Shown: piece after piece, positions 36,335-46,530 of the stretch
Position numbering within the stretch: position 1 is the stretch's first letter
Layout of the letters: each line of letters opens with the position of its first letter
Assembly (NCBI GenBank): GCA_963281155.1
Contig: CAUJLY010000002.1
Coordinates: 7,440,001-7,504,000 of the forward strand
Direction: 5' to 3'
From: Rhabditophanes sp. KR3021
Lineage: Eukaryota > Nematoda > Chromadorea > Rhabditida > Alloionematidae
Length of the DNA: 64,000 nt
Made by a program: the position numbers and the translations under genes
Notes under the pieces: model-generated
Databases searched by the model: none
What the model was told of the DNA's origin: nothing
What the model saw: only the letters and a program-made list of their open reading frames with translations

Positions 36335-38324
36335 GGTAGCTCTTAAAACCTACAAATTATAAACTATACAGGTAATCAAACAAATTTGATACAAATCTAG
36401 AAGGAGATACGAAACAAATATAGCGCACCACACACTTATCATATTTTTAAATAAACATCCTAATTAAATGTTAAAATAAGTATCATTTGATACTATTTAG
36501 AATGCTGGGGCGTGTCAATTTAAATGTAATTAAGCGTCACCAAGAATATATTTGGACATTTTTGAGTTTAAATACCCTCATGATAGGACTTGAGTAAGGA
36601 TGATGTGGTATTATAGAAGTAGCCCAAAAAGAAGGTGCACGTATCGTTTTTGGTATATCGAGGAATGTCTTGGAAGGAAGGGTGGGGTGTCGTCGTTATG
36701 TGAGGGGTTAACATATATCGCCACCTTGCATTGTTGTTTGTTGTTGGAAACAAGATGTATTTGGGTTGAATTTATGTTTTTAAAAAGTTAGTTAAATAAT
36801 AGTTTATTACTTTTAATAATTTGATTAAAACTTTTTAAGCCAAATGGGTAAAAGAAACATCTGATGATTGTGATGGCTTCCTTTGAAATGGAATGGTGGT
36901 AAGTTCCATTATTTGTTTAGTAGGATATATTAACTCGGCCTCGAGACATGCGCAATGCTGTTGTCGCCAGATGTAATCGTCACATGAAAGAACATCTTGC
37001 ATAAGAATTAAAGAAAAGTATTACATTTCGTTTTAGTTGTTGTGCTTGTATTAAAGCATTTAATTAAAACCATTATATTTCATGAATACTCATGAGTTCA
37101 ATCACATAACAGCAATATTTTTTAGTGTTAATTAATATCACAATTAAATTTAGTTAATTTTGGGACATGCCATCAAACATTGTTTGTTCTTTTGGTATAT
37201 AAAATAAATGTTTGGTTAAGATATCTTGAAGCAACAGTTATTTCACATTAAAATGAGTCTTCGATAGTTGCATTTTTTATTAGATGTAGTAAATATGGTT
37301 GTCCGATTGTAATTTTGTGCATTTAAGTAGCTTCAAAAAAAACTACATCATTGAATGATCTGTTTAGAGAGCTGACTTTCTCATTTATTTGGAAAAGTTC
37401 AATAGAAGAATGAGACAGTTTATGTGCGATAATAGCTTTCTAAAGGCAATCTTAATTTGTACACCAAAGAACCTGCAAATAAATTGTAACATTGTCAAAG
37501 AAAAGAGTCCATCTATTCCACTCTCTCCAAATCAAATTTGACTTATATTTCAAAGTAAACGTTACACGGCAAAAATTTTGTTCTGCACCAAAAGATCATC
37601 ATTGCATGTTACGTCATTTTTTATTACTTACGTAAGTTGAAGTTTGTTTAATTGGAACTTCTTCTAATAAATAATAAATATTAGTTTACAAAAGTGACAA
37701 CACTCCTTATTAATACTCATCAATTTGATGATCTGTATCATCGGTCACAACAAGTAAATAACCGAAGCATATGCACTGAACTAATTAAACATTTTTGCAA
37801 TGCGAGCTTTATTTAGACAATTAGATGATTTCTAAATATGGAACAAAAAAGAATTCAACAAAGACTTTACTCTCCCTTAGTACAAGACAAATAGTTGCAA
37901 AGCATGAATTAAAATTTATTTTTGATTCGACTGTGTCCGCTGCAAATCCTACTCTACTTCAAAATATTATTATCAGAAGATGTGTCCGTATTTGATCCAA
38001 AATATTGCCCCTTTATTAACAACTCTGTATAAAAGATATCACAATAAACTCCCAGAATTTGCCTTTAACTTGCAGATTTGGCTTACAAACCAACGATAAC
38101 AACCCTTACGTCATTTATTGAAACTAAAAAAATCAATCCTTTCTTTGAGCCATCTATTTTAGTAACAACGGATGTTATTTTAAATTAATTTATTATCATA
38201 GCACATCCCTTACTACTAAATATAACCATTAGGGATTATTGATATCAAATTTGTGAGTTTAACTTAATTCGACTAATCTTATTTCAGTACTTTATTGCCT
38301 TTTCATTTTTATAATCTTTTAAAT
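36335..38324. other. long intergenic stretch, nothing clear
   Basis: About 2 kb of AT-rich DNA. Short frames at 36568-36791 on both strands have no recognisable features. A protein-like segment near 37890-38060 (+) has stops and no match that I can name. No RNA gene or repeat array was recognised. Confidence 0.45.
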
Positions 38325-38800
38325 ATGCCAAGTTACAGTGCAATTTCCAGCTACTCAATTTAAGCACCTTCCATTTCTACCAATCTTTTTGCCATCTTCT
38401 TGGCGACTCATCACGTAGGTGAACATTCGATGTTGAATTAGTTGTTTGCGGACAGTTTGTTTATGGCATGAGTAGTGTGATTGCAATTGTGTGGGAAGAC
38501 AACAAATTATGATGGTAGATGGATATTTAGTGTTCCATTTGCATAATTTCAGACTTGACTAAGACTTTAAATAAAGAATTCACAAATATTCTATATTATC
38601 AAGCTTTGTCAGTCTGCCTGATATCGTCTACTTCACTTTGATATTTCTAAGAATTCAAAGTTTCCACACTGGAACTGTACTTATCCAATTACTATTATCT
38701 GTCTCAATCGCCAACCTTCTTTATTCATCTTCATTTCGTCAAGGAATCGTACAAATGTAGCAAAATATGTAAGAAACTTATTTTTGGAAAACATATGCAG
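38325..38800 (+). pseudogene. broken paralogue of the neighbouring chemoreceptor
   Basis: Starting at ATG 38325 the sequence parallels the intact receptor at 39162. PSYSAISSYSI corresponds to ASLSAILNYLI, NLFAIFLATHHVGEHSM to NLLAILLTLQHAGESSM, and VCGQFVYGMSSV to LCGQFVFGIISV, then GYLVFHLHNF to SHLIFHLDNF. After about 60 nt it resumes with the C-terminal part: SLPDIVYF for GLPDVVFF and LIQLLLSVSIANLL for LIPLLISVSIVNAF. Helices 3 to 5 are missing and several stops and shifts interrupt it. It is a tandem duplicate with an internal deletion. Confidence 0.75.
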
Positions 38801-39161
38801 AGGAAATAACTAGAGTAAATTCTATTTATTTACCACCTTCATTTTTAACACAAACAAAATAATTTTATGTTAAAAAGTGGCTTCTTAATCAAATTATGAT
38901 GTAATTTTTTGGCATATATAATCTCTGAATTGTGTTTAGGTATTAAAATTATAGTCTATAAGAATGATTGTTTATAGATGTTGTATATCTACCTTTTTAC
39001 CTAAATTGATAACTTTTGATATTGCCTACTGTACGCATCCTCAATTTCAAAGAACATAAATCGAGTATCGCACAGGAAATATTAAGTTTAATATAATTTC
39101 AAAAATAGTGACGTCCACATAATACATACATAATTGTACGTCATTGTGATACTTTGCTTTG

Positions 39162-40216
39162 ATGGCATCACTCTCCGCAATATTAAATTATTTAATTTTG
39201 GGTACAGCTATTCCAATAAATTTATTAGCTATATTGTTAACGTTGCAACATGCAGGAGAATCTTCGATGAATGCATATCAAATGGTTTTGTGTGGGCAAT
39301 TTGTGTTTGGAATCATTTCAGTTGGTGTCAATTGCGTAGGTCGAATGCAATTAATGATGGTTAAAAGTCATTTGATTTTTCATCTTGATAATTTTAACTT
39401 TGATGAAATCGGATTTAATTGGTATATATTTATTATATTTATCAATTTTGGATCAATGTATCTGAATATTCCTTCAATTACTTTGATAAGTGTGTGCAGA
39501 TATTTACAAGTGTGCAAGAATGTAAAATTAACAAAGTTTTATTTAATCATTGGTTTATTCATCTCATTCTCCTCCACCTTCATAATTTCTTTTTTTGTTT
39601 GGTTCAGTTTTGATGCCAAAGATTCGAACGATATACTTCAAAAAGAGTATCCACATTTAATTAATGGTAATTTGGAACTAACTAAAGACCCAAAAAGTGT
39701 CTTCCTCTCAACTGTAAGTTATTTTTACCAACCTACTATTATTTGTTTTAGAAAAAGAGCAATTTGTACATTCTGATGGTTGTTTATTGTCTGTATTATG
39801 CATTTAATTATGCCATAATAATTGGAATCTCAATTTCATTCAGACGATACATCAAACTACACTACGCAACACTTACTCCAAAGACAAGAGCAATGAATGA
39901 TGAATTTTCCCGTATATTGTATTGGCAAAGTTTTTCCCCATCGCTGTTGTCTGGATTGCCGGATGTGGTGTTTTTTGTGGTGTCGATACTAGAGGTTCAA
40001 ACATTCGGCTTAGGGACTACCTTGATACCTTTATTGATTTCTGTTTCCATTGTCAATGCCTTTTTGTTTATTGTTATGGCAAGCAAAAATAGGAAATTAC
40101 TGCATCTTTATTATCTAAAAGGGAAAGGCATTTTGACAGGTACAAAAATTTCTATTCAACAGGGAACGACAATACAACAGGCAAAAGTTATTAGTATCAG
40201 AAGTGAAAGAAATTAA
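39162..40216 (+). CDS. seven-transmembrane chemoreceptor, nematode type
   Basis: A 338-residue membrane protein from exons 39162-39713 and 39752-40216 (38-nt intron). Seven hydrophobic helices are visible, for example YLILGTAIPINLLAIL, LCGQFVFGIISVGVN, LIIGLFISFSSTFIISFF, LMVVYCLYYAFNYAIII and LIPLLISVSIVNAFLFIVM. The NIPSITLISVCRYLQVCK stretch at the end of helix 3 looks like the R-Y-x-x-V-C motif of nematode str/srd/srh-type receptors. Length and two-exon layout also fit. The ligand is unknown. The broken copy just upstream supports membership in a locally duplicating family. I cannot place it in a named subfamily. Confidence 0.72.
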
Positions 40217-40338
40217 CTTATTATCGGTCTCAAAAATAAAGCCCATCTGATTAAAGCACTTGTTTAAATATATCATACCGCAATAAATTACCATTTTCAA
40301 TATTTTTAATTGAATGTGTACTTGAGAAAGTTTTTAAT

Positions 40339-40700
40339 ATGCTTAACAAACTTAAAATACATATATGTACTTTGAATAATGAGGTTCACAAAGTACAATT
40401 CCATTTAACTGGTGATTACAAGCTTTTATGTCCTGCCGTTGGTCATCTCGGTTCTTCGGCTTCTTATCCATGTGTCAAGTGTGTATGTATGCCAAGAGTG
40501 GCATTTATGGGAAAGAATGGTGTGAATTAGAAAAAGATGCTGATCGAGAGTGGGCTTATGAGCCCGATAAAAATTTCTCTATAAAAAGTTATCTTTAGAG
40601 TTGAGAATCAATTTATTCGTCTTCCCATGCTACACATTTTAATGGGAGTGTTTCAATTTGGATATAATTAGATTAGCTAGGAGTTGCCAAAGACAACAGG
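40339..40700 (+). pseudogene. transposon-like protein relic
   Basis: The frame from 40339 contains VQFHLTGDYKLLCPAVGHLG followed by SSASYPCVKC. In another frame about 100 nt on it continues as LPMLHILMGVFQFGYN. A GDxK-x-L block, a C-x-x-C motif preceded by Y-P, and a PLHI-x-x-G block occur in this order in uncharacterised transposon-encoded animal proteins. Several stops and at least one frame change show that it is dead. No terminal inverted repeats were recognised. The family is from memory and is not verified. Confidence 0.45.
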
Positions 40701-40811
40701 TATTCTCTGTGACAAATCCTTATAAATGGATATTTTTGATATAAATGCAGTAACAGAGTCTTACTCACGAGAAGATAGGAATAATTTTATTTAAACATTA
40801 ATTCAAATATT

Positions 40812-42154
40812 TTAAAAAGGCCAGCATAAGCCATCGCATCTCTGAAGATGAGTTTCAAATTTAGAATCTTCAACAGACATCATTACGGTGTATGTTGTCA
40901 ATTTATTCAAAGTAGTTCTTGAAGATAGCACATTATAAATTCCGGCAAAGTTGACATTTTGTTGCCCTAACTTTTGCATGCATTTATTTCCCTGAAAAGA
41001 ACGAATAAATTAGAGTTGGCAATAAGATAAGTAAGTTACCGGCGTCCTTCTGTCATCAACGAAAAGAACCTCTACATTTTGATCATAATTAGTCTCGAGC
41101 ACATACCAGCTCTCAGGGTCACTAGGGTTCAAAGAAGTAGTAAGGTCAGTGCCATTCAAAGATCTGTGAATGATGCAACCTTCTCCTGGATTAACTCCTC
41201 CAAGAATATAATAAACTGGAGACAACATAGGAGTTTCTGAAAGATGCTTCTTGGCGTCAGCATAGTTATCAAAGTTAATCAAGGTTTCTCTTGTCAACCA
41301 AGACATCCATCTTCCATTTGGATCTTCGCCGAACAAATAAGACAGCATGCCTACGTATCCTCCCTCGGCCATGAATCTTTCATTAGCAGTGATGGAGAAA
41401 GCTTTTGGTCTTAATCCATTGTAAATACCGATGTATCCGGCAAAGTTGTTTGACTTGAAGAGGAGACCTTTCTTGCCGGTGAGTGGGTCAGTTCTGATCC
41501 AATTAATGTTGATTACCATTTTTCTCAAATGATCTGAAATGTAAGTGGTATTATAATTAGTTTCAAACCAAAAGTATACCCGAAACAGCCCAGTTGTGAC
41601 TTTCATGATCCCATCCCAGGAATAATCCGAAGTCCAGATTTCTGGCGTGGACCAGGTGGCCATTTGGGTCTTGGGCAATGATTGAAGTACAGACAGTAAA
41701 TATCTCGTAGAAGACGTTGTACATAACAATTTGGCCGATTGGAATTCCTGTTACCTGCAAATATAATTGATTAACAAATAAGAAAGTAACCACTTACATC
41801 AGCAATCCCATGAATTTCCTCTCTATAAGGGTTTGGCAATTTCTCCCCAATATCGGCAAAAAGAGTATCAATAAAAGGCAAGGCGTCAGGGAAGATTGGC
41901 AAGATCAAGTCCTTAATAACACCTAGAAGTCCGTTGATATTGTCTGCATAAATGCCCGAAATCTCATCCCATCTATGGTAAGGATCAGCGTCAAGATCAA
42001 CTTCGAACCATGGTACGTCAAACTGATTCATTGGGTCATATTTATTTACTCCATCATTCAAAATACAATGGTCAGTGTATGGAGCTGGCAAATCAACATG
42101 AACAGATGTTACTGTCGAGGCAACAAGCAATAGAATAAGTGAAGTCTTAAACAT
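40812..42154 (-). CDS. asah-1: acid ceramidase (N-acylsphingosine amidohydrolase)
   Basis: Acid ceramidase hydrolyses ceramide to sphingosine and fatty acid in lysosomes. Exons are 42154-41798, 41754-41580, 41533-41040 and 40991-40812, all in phase, giving 401 residues. A signal peptide ([17 protein letters not shown]) starts at ATG 42154, two bases after an acceptor-like TTTTCATTATAG. The autocleaved nucleophile cysteine lies in [20 protein letters not shown], followed by [10 protein letters not shown]. Other family blocks are [32 protein letters not shown] and VDDRRTP, and the C-terminus CDGLCWPF corresponds to the human CPDPC end. The proenzyme cut before Cys would give alpha and beta chains. 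Confidence 0.95.
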
Positions 42155-42440
42155 ACCTATAATGAAAAAGATCATAAATGTATTGTTAGTTAAAATAAAT
42201 AACTACACACTTTGTTTGGTCTTTCAAATGATACCTACTATCCTTAATAGTCTTTTATTTATGTGTTGGATGTAACAGGCATGGCCAAAGATAACAAAAT
42301 AATACATTCCACCTTAATTATGTATAAAAGAGGTACTTTAATCAAGAAAATATAAAAGAAAGTGATAAGAGACAATTTATTATTATTGTGGAGAATGATA
42401 TATGGGCAGTCAAATTAAAGATTGGATGATTGATACATTA

Positions 42441-42656
42441 TCAACGATACGTATCAGACAAATCGGTCCTGAAAGCATCCTTAGTATGCTTGTCAATTTG
42501 GTCAAACATTTTTTTGTCTTCATAGTTAATGTAGTGTTGGTAGTGGCTGTAGATGGTTTCTGTTTTGGTGAGGACGTTTGGTAATAATTCTGGCGGAATT
42601 GAACAATCTGGAAGGGCTTTTTTTAAGAAGTTGTACATTAAGTCTAAAATAGTCAT
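42441..42656 (-). CDS. hypothetical small protein, 71 residues
   Basis: An intact frame with ATG at 42656. It is mixed in composition, with a helix-like N-terminus (LDLMYNFLKKA), a PPELLPN turn and charged C-terminal residues (YEDKKMFDQIDKHTKDAF). It resembles nothing I know. Composition looks protein-like, but no splice or codon evidence beyond the open frame supports it. Confidence 0.35.
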   Translation of the reverse strand: MTILDLMYNFLKKALPDCSIPPELLPNVLTKTETIYSHYQHYINYEDKKMFDQIDKHTKDAFRTDLSDTYR

Positions 42657-42967
42657 GTTGCGTATGAGTTCGTTTGGGCAAAAGCATCATTTGTTGCTGT
42701 CACAAAATTTGCCTATAACCACTAATTAAGGTCTATTTTGTTATCAGAACATTTTTTGGTACACAATTACTGGTTGACGGAGGGACTCCTTTTTATGTAG
42801 TGTTTTGTAGTGTTGTATGATTCATTTTTTAAATCACGATCAAAACAAAGATCATTTGTGACATCAGAAACTTGAGCTTATTTTATGATTTATATTAATT
42901 GAACTTTAATGCAGGAATGTAAAAATAAAGACTAACATAATATACATATTTATCAATAAATTCATTA

Positions 42968-43828
42968 TTATTTAAGAGTTGGTGTTGTTGGCTGAGGTGG
43001 AGTCATTAATTGAGAATCCTCGGAAGTAGCAATATTTGATGTGTCAATTATGGATCCCTTCTTGCCACTTTCATCAACATTAGTCCTTCTCCTCTTTTGG
43101 TCATCAGGAAAGTGAGAATGGATGTGTGCATTTGAAAGCATCTCTTCCCTTTCAGCTTCTCTCATGTAAAATCGCCTTTGCTTTTCAATTTCCAATTTCT
43201 TGTATCTTAGTATAAGCAGCAAAACAACCAAAATAGTAGGTACCAATATGTGATAAAAAGCAAAAAAGCTGACGAACCCTCCTTGATCAGATAAATAATG
43301 ATATGTAGATCCATAATTTGTAAGCACGTCCATCATGAATATCAATCTTCCCAATGACTTAAAGTAAGCAATCAATCTGCATATGGCTACAACAATCCAG
43401 ACCAACCACACCTTTACAACACAATTTTTACTGACAAGTGCTAGTGAAATTGAAACAATCCAAGTCATTGTACAATAAAGGTGGTAGTCTTTGGATTGAC
43501 GGTACTCTAGAGCTAAGGGCGAGCTTCTAACAAATAACTGGATTCTCCTAAGATGTGCAGGTTCAGAGCATGAGGCACCTACAAAGTATTATTAATTAAA
43601 TAAAACATCCAACTTACCAACTTTGGCATCAATCTCATAGTCTCTAATCCAATAGTAATGATAAAATACAGCCATGCAAATTGTTATTTCTATTGACACA
43701 AGAAGCCTCAACAAAAATAAGGTTGAGAGATAGTAGTGAAGAAATTGATAGATCGCACTAAACAATCCTGGCAGTATTGCCAATTGACTCTTTAGTTTTG
43801 TCTTAAGGTTAAAAGCTCCCCCACCCAT
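42968..43828 (-). CDS. multi-pass membrane protein, unrecognised
   Basis: Exons 43828-43618 and 43578-42968 join as G|GT with a 39-nt intron and give 273 residues. The first exon has a hydrophobic helix pair (FLHYYLSTLFLLRLLVSIEI). The second has a helix at CTMTWIVSISLALV followed by VWLVWIVVAICRLIAYF and a later one at YHILVPTILVVLLLILRY. The C-terminal 75 residues are cytoplasmic-looking: basic, then Ser/Thr/Pro-rich. About five membrane segments are likely. I do not recognise the family. Confidence 0.65.
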
Positions 43829-44023
43829 AGTTGTGAATGTCAAAATCAAGTCAAGTACGTGTATTTATTTGACAAAATTTAAATTTATTCTTAAATTTAC
43901 ATCTCAACCGGACATTTTTTATTTACGCCATTCTTTGTTCTTACAATCTACCTCCAACTACCAACACCACAAAACAATGATTGACAAAAGGGCTCGGGTG
44001 AGATAGTTCGTCAAATTGAAATT

Positions 44024-44242
44024 ATGGAAATGGTTCAGCGATTGAGTGAAGTCCTATTTATCCTCCTATTTGTAGCTGTATTCATCCGCATCCTCCACAT
44101 CTACAAACTCTTCAAGCCACACTCAAAAATAGCTCGCCAACTTAACAACATGCAACTCAGAAATGATGAATCATTTAGTAAAAAGGCACCACAACCAATT
44201 GTAGAGGACTCTTTGATTGATATGGAACTTGTCAATGGATAA
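44024..44242 (+). CDS. small single-pass membrane protein, 72 residues
   Basis: A complete short frame. A hydrophobic helix near the N-terminus (VLFILLFVAVFIRIL) is followed by basic residues (HIYKLFKPHSKIARQL) and an acidic tail ending SLIDMELVNG. The positive charges after the helix suggest that the long tail is cytosolic. Nothing identifies a family. It lies in a short gap and is transcribed divergently from the multi-pass protein. Confidence 0.5.
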   Translation: MEMVQRLSEVLFILLFVAVFIRILHIYKLFKPHSKIARQLNNMQLRNDESFSKKAPQPIVEDSLIDMELVNG

Positions 44243-44401
44243 GTATATTAATTAATCTTAACACACCAAATTAGACACTTTCTTTGTAATACTTTATTAA
44301 ATATTTAAGATTATGTAATTAAAAGACAAATATTAAATGTAACAATATAAAAAATAATAAACCCCAAAAAATGAGTTGAGATTAGTTGTTTCTCATAAAA
44401 G

Positions 44402-45685
44402 TTAGGACATAAATGAGGTGGAATTGACACTTTCTAAAGAGTTTGTAGCAAAGCGAATACTACCAACTTCACTTTTTTCACTCATCAATTGTTTGAGCTC
44501 CCCAAGCTTATCCTCCAACTTGGTCTGAAGTTGCCCAAGATCCAAATCAAACCCCTTTTGCTTGTCCTCCAACTTCTTTTCCCTTTTCTTAATAGTGTCA
44601 GCAAAAGCTTGAACCATCTGATGCATTCTGACCTCCGTATCGGCATCCTTCAGAGCCATTTCATTTTCAACCTCGTGAGCAGGATCAAATCTTAGAACAG
44701 GACCCTTGAAACCATCGGATATTCTGGCAAAGCGATAGTTTTCAAAGTGAACATTATGGGTGTCTTCGATCAGGTCAACCAAGTGCTTCCTAATGACGAT
44801 GTCTCTTAGAGCAGCGAAATCGTTGTGCTGAATGTTGTCAACTTCCACAACTCCCCACGGGTACTTTCTGACACGGCACCGTCTTCCATCCTTGCTAACA
44901 ACGACATGATTTGAGCAGACAACTCCATAAGGTACTCTGATGTAGGGGTAGATAGAATCCGGATGACCATCGCCATGGCTTTCGAATTTGTAAATCTCGA
45001 TTTTGTTGTCCTCAATTTGCTTGAGTACCTAAGACAATTGATTAACCCACAAGATCACTCCACTTACCTGTGTCTTGAAAAAAGCAAGTTCTTGATAAGT
45101 CAAGGTGTCAGCTTTTGCGATGACAGGAACCAAATTGACTTTGGTGTCCAATTTCTTCATCATCTTAACATCCAACTCTTTCATGTTTTGGCCGGTAGGA
45201 GCAATAAAGAAGAGACACAAATGAACTCTGGTGTCAGGGATGACCGCTTTTCTCGTTATCTTATTTTGCTCCTCCAAATACTCCCAAAATTGGGAATCGA
45301 TGTAGTCGACGATCGGCTTGTAGCAGAAGGTATTGTTTAACCCATCCCCATATCCAGGCGTTTCGATGAGTCTTATCTTGACTTTGACTTCATTCTCGAT
45401 GACGTAATAACTTCTCTCGGTTATCCTGCCATCACATTTACTCGTCATCCCTTCATATTCTTTCAAATCGACGTCCAACAAAGTGTTGAGGAAGGTTGAT
45501 TTACCGAGGGAAGTCTCACCTACAACCATCAAGTTGAACTCAAATCCTTTCTTGACACATCTCCTAAATATTTGGTTGGTGTAAGTGGCAATGCCGACGT
45601 AATCTTGCTCGCAGGCGGTGTGGATTGAGCGAGGTTCGGCAAAAGAAGTCCTTGATTTCATTATTTTGTTCAAAAGGCTATTCAT
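44402..45685 (-). CDS. septin GTPase
   Basis: Septins assemble into filaments at the cytokinetic ring and cortex. Exons 45685-45068 and 45028-44402 (39-nt intron) give 414 residues. The G-domain motifs are clear: G1 GETSLGKSTF, G3 RLIETPGYGDG (usually DTPG, here ETPG) and G4 IAKADTLT. Family blocks in the second exon include YPYIRVPYGVVCSN, the septin-unique WGVVEVDNIQHNDF, and LRDIVIRKHLVDL. A C-terminal coiled coil spans about the last 80 residues (IKKREKKLEDKQKG). Length and motifs fit the nematode UNC-59/UNC-61 type; I cannot say which. Confidence 0.94.
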
Positions 45686-46530
45686 GTGTCAGTAAATTAT
45701 TTGGTAAGTAGGACTGTTACAAGACACTCCATCCCAATTTGATTCCAAACAAATGTCTCTTTGAGAGAGCGCCAACGAACGGTACTGTCAAAAGAAGCAA
45801 CATATTTTGATGTGTCGAATGTAGTCGTAATGGTGAATAAGTAAAGCATTAAATGTCTAACTAAAAGAAATAAATGCATGGCCAGATCTTTCCTCAAAAC
45901 TATCTCAAATGCATGTAGCGTGTACAAGTTTATAAAACTAGTTGATAAATAAAAACAACAATCACGTATCCTTCTATCAACCAAAACAAAATACCATATT
46001 TGGTGATGATTTGTACAAATGTGTTAAAATCCATTTATTCATTGTAATTTGATTACTTCAAATTTAGACCACTAACATTTTACTTATCTTACAACATTAG
46101 TACATCCTTTACATCTCCCCCCATAAATCATAGTTATTTGTCAAATAAAAGAAATATTGACTTTTATCCTCACTTTTTAAATCAGTAAAGGTCAGCCCAA
46201 ACTGAGTAAATAAATGAAACTTGGCCATTTGTTTGCTTTGCAAAAAGGACATTCATATATATGTTTAAAGTCATACGTTCCAACTTATAATATCTATGTG
46301 TCGTTTTGAATCATTTTGAGTCATTTTGGACGTCTTATCTATGATTCAAACTTTTTTATCAATTCGTTGCCATACCTACTTAATTAATACTTTCCAGGAA
46401 ATTTAAAAAGTTAGAGCAACTTAAATTTCTCACTGATCAAAAAAGACCACGTCAGCGATTGCTAAATATTTACCTAAAGTTTACTAATATTGTGAATGTC
46501 TTTACTTATCGGTTATTCATTTGACTAGAG
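45686..46530. promoter_or_regulatory. divergent promoter region of septin and DNAJC10
   Basis: About 850 nt between divergent genes. The 95-codon minus frame at 45697-45984 looks spurious. The only clear element is the UPR element near 46447. Confidence 0.5.
46447..46454 (-). promoter_or_regulatory. unfolded protein response element (XBP1-type)
   Basis: The plus strand reads CCACGTCA, the exact reverse complement of TGACGTGG, the XBP1 UPRE core. It lies 77 nt upstream of the DNAJC10 start codon. In C. elegans the orthologous gene dnj-27 is induced by ER stress through IRE-1/XBP-1, so position and target agree. Binding is inference. Confidence 0.65.

Noticed and set aside
45697..45984. 95-codon minus frame upstream of septin
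   Set aside because: No recognisable features and it lies in the septin 5' region.
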